Shown one piece after another: positions 59,380 to 64,000 of a stretch of DNA of 64,000 bases. This stretch comes from Chrysemys picta bellii. Taxonomy: Eukaryota > Chordata > Testudines > Emydidae. Every line of letters starts with the position of its first letter. Position 1 is the first letter of the stretch. Location of the stretch: positions 75,163,302 through 75,227,301 of the forward strand of contig NC_088799.1 of the NCBI RefSeq assembly GCF_011386835.1. Reading direction: 5' to 3'. The notes beneath the pieces are model-generated. The model did not search any database, was not told the DNA's origin, and worked only from the letters and a program-made list of their open reading frames with translations. The translations under genes were made by a program, and so were the position numbers.

Positions 59380-59449
59380 CTGGGAATTGGTCTTGCTTTG
59401 AGCAGGGGGTTGGACTAGATGACCTCTTGAGGTCCCTTCCAACTCTGAT

Positions 59450-59473
59450 ATTCTATGATTCTATGATTCTATG
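59450..59473 (+). repeat. CR1 3' tail, (ATTCTATG)3
   Basis: Three perfect octamer units at the very end of the CR1. CR1 reverse transcription initiates in this repeat, and the count marks the element's 3' boundary. Confidence 0.95.
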
Positions 59474-59714
59474 AGTGGGGTACTAAGTGTGAGTTAGGGT
59501 ATGACAATCCAACCCATAATGGTCTAAGCAGAGGAAACATTTAAGCTTTATTGATGTTAAGATTTAAAGATGTGATGTTGGCACATGTTAGCTAACCTGC
59601 TAACTAACAAGTTGTAAAAGTCTAATATTGACAATGTTCCACTTACTTTATCAGACCTGGCAAAGAATATGGTCTAGAGTTATATGTACACAAGATAAGA
59701 ATTGTAATGGTATC

Positions 59715-60370
59715 CTGGGAAAACATGCAAGATTCCAGTGAATGGCACAGCCATACAGCAAGTGAGAAATTATTTCTACTTAGGAAGTATCATTACAGGA
59801 GATGGAAGATCAGATACAGAAGTCAGCACCAGAACAGCTAGGGCAAAAGAGACAGTCTGGAAGAATAAACACCTGATGAGAAGGGACATAAATAAGAAGA
59901 CTAAATTCCAACTCTTGAAAATTGTCCTTCGGTCTGTATGAAATTACAGCTGTGAAATGACATTCAAACACTTGATAATAAAGGAATCCTATTATTTCAA
60001 ATTATGGTGTTGTATCAGAATTCTGAAAATATCCTGGATAGACTGAGTAACCAACAAAAAAAGTATTAGAGATGATTGCAGCTCAGCAAATGCTTGTCAG
60101 GGATCTTATGGAAAGAACAATTTGATTTACAGGGCACTTTTTAGGAGGTTTAGAGGGCAGTGCATGTTTACAGGCACCGGAAGGGAAAGTTGATGGGAGA
60201 AGAACAAGAGGCAGAAAGAGAAGCTGTTGGATGAACCATTTGGGATGCTGATGGATCAAAAGGATTATTCATCCACAAAGAGATTATCAGAGGGCCATAC
60301 AGAATGGGCTACTATGGTTGCAAACCTCCAGTAATGGAGGTACCACGTAAGAAGAAGATGGGAAATGCAC
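59715..60370 (+). pseudogene. RTE-like LINE C-terminal fragment
   Basis: Frame 59738-59941 reads FYLGSIITGDGRSDTEVSTR then ARAKETVWKNKHLM; later frames give WCCIRILKISWID with VTNKKVLEMI and, near 60200, RRTRGRKRSC. The FxYLGSxIT-DG motif, the W-RR-L-ISW-D-VTN block and the GRxRGRxR block occur in this order at the C terminus of RTE-clade (including BovB-like) LINE proteins. Stops and shifts separate the pieces. The reverse transcriptase palm is missing. Confidence 0.65.
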
Positions 60371-60904
60371 ATTGCTCTCTGCAAGTATTAAGCTAGTCTG
60401 GAGGAAGCAATTTGATTAGATGATCTTAATTTGATTAGATGAGATTGTTAAATTATACAGAGTGTTCTCTACACCAGACTTTCAGGTAACTTTTAATTAG
60501 CATTTATTAACACATGCTAACAAAAAAAATTTAGCCTGGTCTAGACAATGCAAAATTTATATAAATTGCATGAGAGTTCTAGGAGTGAGCTACAAATTAA
60601 ATCTAAATTCCAATATTTTGACACTGGACTACATTCACCCCATCAGGCACAAGGGAGTATCTGCATCCATGGGAATATCTGCACCAGAGAAGTCACTCCC
60701 ATGGAAGGAAAGCAGCAGTACTGTGGGCACACTCCCCTAGGATTCCATTTCCTAGTTTTAAATTCCAAGAGTAGTTTTAAATTCCAAGTAGGGTTCCACA
60801 GAGCTCCCTAGTGGTGGCTATCCAGGTGAGGCACTTCAACATCACATCTCCCACCTAACCCACATACCTCCCTTCCAAAATGAGGCTTGTATGTTTTTGG
60901 AGCT
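60371..60904. other. Gene-free stretch, nothing recognised
   Basis: The frame 60548-60811 shows no domain. A duplicated TAGTTTTAAATTCCAAG phrase occurs near 60754-60788. Confidence 0.35.
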
Positions 60905-61050
60905 GCATCAATTTGTGCTAACTTGCTGTGTGATCTTAGGTGACTTTCACCTCTCTGTGCTTCAGTTTACTCCATCTGTAAAATGGGGACAATCCTGACA
61001 TACCTCTCAGCAAGGTGAAAGCACCTTATGAGCTATTAGAAAAGAGAAGA
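60905..61050 (+). repeat. MIR SINE fragment
   Basis: CTTGCTGTGTGATCTTAGG, CCTCTCTGTGCTTCAGTTT and CCATCTGTAAAATGGGGAC follow MIR core order. The tRNA head is absent or decayed. Confidence 0.7.
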
Positions 61051-62230
61051 CAGGCTGAGTCAGAAAAAGCTTACTTTTCTCACACACATCTCCAAAAAAT
61101 TCACGTATATAGCAACTTAGAACTTGACAGCTATGTGGGAGCAGGAATCAACTGCAAACCCAGAGTTTCAGGAGTACATTCTCAATGGATTGGCAGGGAA
61201 AATCCAAGGTGATATATCTTTCTCTTCAAAATTTCATGAGATCCGCTGTTGCAGGTTTTCTGCCATCTTTAACTGAGTTTAGTGAGAACATTCTTGTGAT
61301 GTTTTAGCTACATCCAAGCCAGAATTTCAAAATATGTGTCTTCTGGGTTTGAGTCCAACCCAGAACAAAAACCCTGAGGCAAAATTGTTTCTGAGGATTC
61401 AAATTAAATCCTCCTCCACTGCCCCCAGCAAAATTCAAAGGAGTTTCCACTCAATGTTGTGATTTGATGTGTCTCTAAACATATAATTAAGATAATATTT
61501 ATAAATACATAATAGTGAATGGAAATCTCTTTTAAGTGTTATAAGATGTATTGTAACGGATTGTACCGTAATGTATAAAATATTTTAAAATATTTACTAA
61601 ATGTTATAGCAGCTGGTGATAAAGCTTTATAAAGTGGAGTAGATCAAGTGTGTCTATCTTCGTCACATTATTAAGAAACAGATCTTTGAAATTTCAAGTA
61701 ATAAAGTATTTTAAAATATTGTGTTAATTTATAATGTTCCCCTTGATAATGTACTGAGTTTAGATAAAAGAATATTAAATACAATAAATAGAAAATTATT
61801 GTAAATATTTATATACAGTTTTTGCCAAGCAGTTTAAATATTTGATGTGAGAAAAATGAAACATATTTAATATATGAAAGAGATGTAAAGTATTTATGTG
61901 AAGTATTACAAAACTTAAACTATTATATATGCCACCATTCCATTTAATTTAGAAAGTCCTATAGCTAAATGGTTTTTCCTTCCTAGATGTATGTGCTATA
62001 CATAAATGACTATTCTTGACACAATACTTAGATCAAAGACTATAATAAGATGAGGCTTGTCTTGGAATATAACTAAACTTTACCATTTGATTTGGGTTGG
62101 TAGGTTAAATTAATTGAATGCTATGATTCACTCAGATATATGTAGTTAGTGCCATCCTGCACCTATGTTTCCTATGTTCATTTTGGTCAACATTTTCAAA
62201 CTTTACATGCCTGAAGTTAAGCACTTTAAC
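61051..62230. other. Gene-free AT-rich stretch
   Basis: Very AT-rich between 61480 and 61940, with repeated AATATTTA-type words. No gene or named repeat seen. Confidence 0.4.
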
Positions 62231-62338
62231 AAGTGGCCTGATTTTCAGAGGTGCTGAGCATCCACAAATCTCAGTGAAGCTGGCTTGAAATCAGTGGTGA
62301 GTTGTGAGTACTCAGTAACTCTGAATCTCAGGCCACTT
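62231..62338. mobile_element. Short palindromic element
   Basis: AAGTGGCCTGA at 62231-62241 and TCAGGCCACTT at 62328-62338 are exact complements. Inside are TTTTCAGAGGTGCTGAGCA and a decayed counterpart. No coding sequence. Confidence 0.65.
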
Positions 62339-62339
62339 A

Positions 62340-62634
62340 TGGTATGTTCACACTGCAATAAAAAGCCTGTGGCACCGAGTCTCAGAGCTTGGGTCAATTG
62401 ATTCGGGATGCAGGGCTTAAAATATCAATGTAGAAGTTCAGGCTTGGGCTGGAGCCAAGTCTCCACCCCACCCCACCCCACCCTTCTGGGGTCTCATATC
62501 CCAGGCTCCAGCCCAAGGCCAAATGCCTACACTGCAATTTTATAGCTTTGCAGCCTGAGCCCTGCTAGCCTGAGTCAGCTGATCTGGGCCAGCTGCATTT
62601 GTGCTGTGGGTCTTTAAGAATAGACATTCCCTTA
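62340..62634. mobile_element. Palindromic DNA transposon relic
   Basis: Left GGTATGTTCACACTGCAATA and right GAATAGACATTCCCTTA are decayed inverted ends; the centre has GGCTTGGGCTGGAGCC facing CAGGCTCCAGCCCAAGGCC around a CCCCACCCCA run. A common layout for GC-rich non-autonomous DNA elements of turtles. Confidence 0.55.
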
Positions 62635-64000
62635 GGGGCCTAAATATAAGTTTAACTATCTAGTCTTATACATCCAAATTTGAAATTTTCGCTTTCGTGC
62701 ATCCAGTCTGTCTTCAGAGATTTAGCCACTAAAGACAGGGAGGTTCGCCAAACAGAATGATTAACTGAGGAGTTGATTTATGTTTTTGATATTGCAACTT
62801 GTTCTGCAGTGACTGTGGACAGGTTACACCATGCACATAATTATATGTAACATAAACAAACTACTGCACTAGTTTCTATAGGCACAGTTCCAGGAACAAT
62901 ATAGGTTTGTTCTAATTAACAAATACAGCATCAGTGCAAAGTGTGAGAAATAGCATCCAGCAAAAATGTTCTCTATCAATGGAGTGTCATATGGGTATTA
63001 TGCACATAATAAAACAGGAAATAATTCTAAATGACCTGGAGACAGTTAGGAAGGGGCTAGTGATAATTGGTTGATTGAGTAGCCCAAAGATGAGATCAGC
63101 CTCACTAGATAATCTCTTTGTCATTCCACTTGTCAGGAAAAGTACATGGAGATGTTAATTAGCTCTTATAGGAGAAAAAAAATTCTGATAAGAGGTTACC
63201 ATTTTGGAAGGAGGAATGTTAAGTTTAGGAGTTGGTGTTTCTTGGTTGTTGAACTAGTTGGTATTTTGTGACCCTGGAACTCACTGGCAAGCTTCCTGTC
63301 TGCTTGGACTGTTCTGGTAGGTTCTCTGGGCCAAATTCAGTCTAGATGAATGTGCATACAACTCTCTGTGACTTCTCTCACTGCTTCTTCTAGGGTTGAG
63401 TTTGCTCCTCTGTAAGGTAACTGTCAGGATTCAGAAGGCTGCTTACACTGTATCTTCATGTTCGTCAGTAAAGTTCAGGGGATGTTTTCTTTTAATGATC
63501 GATATTGTAGTTATTATCTTCACCCTTTTAAGAAGTCTGGTCAGACCTTCCTTTTCAAAGGCATGAGCTCCCCATGGTGGCCTAAAGGATTGTCCACTCT
63601 TCTCAAATGCAGCTAATGTACTCTCGAAGGACCAAATCCGTAGCCCTGCCTCAATCCCCTTTACACAACTCCAGCAGTGCAAAAAGAGGACTTAAAACTC
63701 CTTCAGACAGGTAGCTAAGGATTCTCCCAGCATAGCGACACCTTTCAGCATGTTTGCAATGAATAGTGAGGTGCACCTGTTTTTTCCTGTTTCTACTGCT
63801 CTGCTCTGCTGCTCTCCTCTGCCCTGTCCCCCTATAGAAGTCTGGTACCACCCCCCAGGTCAGCCTTTCAGGTTTGTGATAGCTCTTCTCCATCTCTAAT
63901 TTCTATGATCCCCTGTGTTTCTGTGAAATTAAACTAGTCTCTAAAATGTTACATGATATTCGGTATTCTTCTTAAAGCCTCTTGGAATCAAGAGATTGTA
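62635..64000. other. Gene-free stretch to window end
   Basis: Short frames at 63443-63893 on the minus strand have no recognisable domain. Nothing else identified. Confidence 0.35.

Larger units (their letters stand above)
55090..59473 (+). mobile_element. Nearly full-length CR1 LINE
   Basis: Contains a 5' UTR with duplicated promoter-side block, ORF1, ORF2, a short 3' UTR (about 70 bp after the stop at 59379) and three ATTCTATG tail units at 59450-59473, the hallmark of CR1. The exact 5' limit is uncertain but 55090 is the first clearly repeated element base. Only two small coding lesions were found, so it is the youngest-looking repeat in the window. CR1 retrotransposes by target-primed reverse transcription and usually leaves no or short duplications; none was recognised. 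Confidence 0.9.

Noticed and set aside
1..64000. CRISPR arrays, bacterial operons, prophage
   Set aside because: Repeat classes, codon-poor AT-rich DNA and retroelements are those of a vertebrate genome; no regularly spaced short repeats were seen.

Overview
This window looks like repeat-dense intergenic or intronic DNA from a reptile, most likely a cryptodiran turtle. The reasons are a nearly intact CR1 LINE with the (ATTCTATG)n tail, several older CR1 pieces, DIRS-like, Ty3/Gypsy-like and Penelope-like retroelements, many GC-rich hAT-type non-autonomous DNA transposons, and MIR-type SINEs. The species call is inference from repeat content. I could not support any host protein-coding exon, rRNA or functional tRNA gene. 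Reading frames in the GC-rich stretches are transposon artefacts. A 500-base run of N (10926-11425) is an assembly gap.

Layout. 0-9.6 kb: an inverted-pair Penelope-like insertion, a TA-flanked MITE, a solo LTR (3380-4540, 5-bp duplication GTAAT), two palindromic elements, a second Penelope-type repeat, and a CR1 relic split by a 1-kb hAT-like element. 9.6-19 kb: the gap, then an LTR (12857-14210) interrupted by a second copy of the same hAT-like family, a Penelope tail, MIR pieces and a small hAT element. 19.4-24.8 kb: a decayed DIRS-like retrotransposon with a DNA transposon, a tRNA-derived SINE and two CR1 fragments inside it. 24.8-45.4 kb: mostly unassigned AT-rich DNA with a second LTR of the 12.9-kb family carrying a Penelope insertion, a chimeric Penelope insertion, another LTR, a Penelope copy that keeps GIY-YIG-like coding sequence, and a 334-bp foldback hAT element. 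45.4-47.4 kb: a hAT-like element holding a minisatellite into which an LTR with TATA box and poly(A) signal inserted. 47.9-53.7 kb: a dead Ty3/Gypsy element with five later insertions. 55.1-59.5 kb: a nearly full-length, young-looking CR1 with ORF1 (SGNH esterase-like) and ORF2 (endonuclease plus reverse transcriptase), each carrying one small frameshift. 59.7-60.4 kb: an RTE-like LINE tail. The rest is MIR, palindromic elements and unassigned DNA.

Most notable: the recurrent repeat ending in the 'GACTAACACGGCTACC' type sequence is best read as the 3' end of Penelope-like elements, not as an ordinary tRNA-SINE. Copies of two families carry a hammerhead-ribozyme-like core (CTGAAGA, a helix, GAAA, a short hairpin, TC). 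Several insertions are inverted pairs bounded by target-site duplications, in which the second arm ends at the same T-rich tract about 35 nt short of the full 3' end. The Ty3/Gypsy region shows readable insertion stratigraphy, including two hAT elements that share one 8-bp target site.
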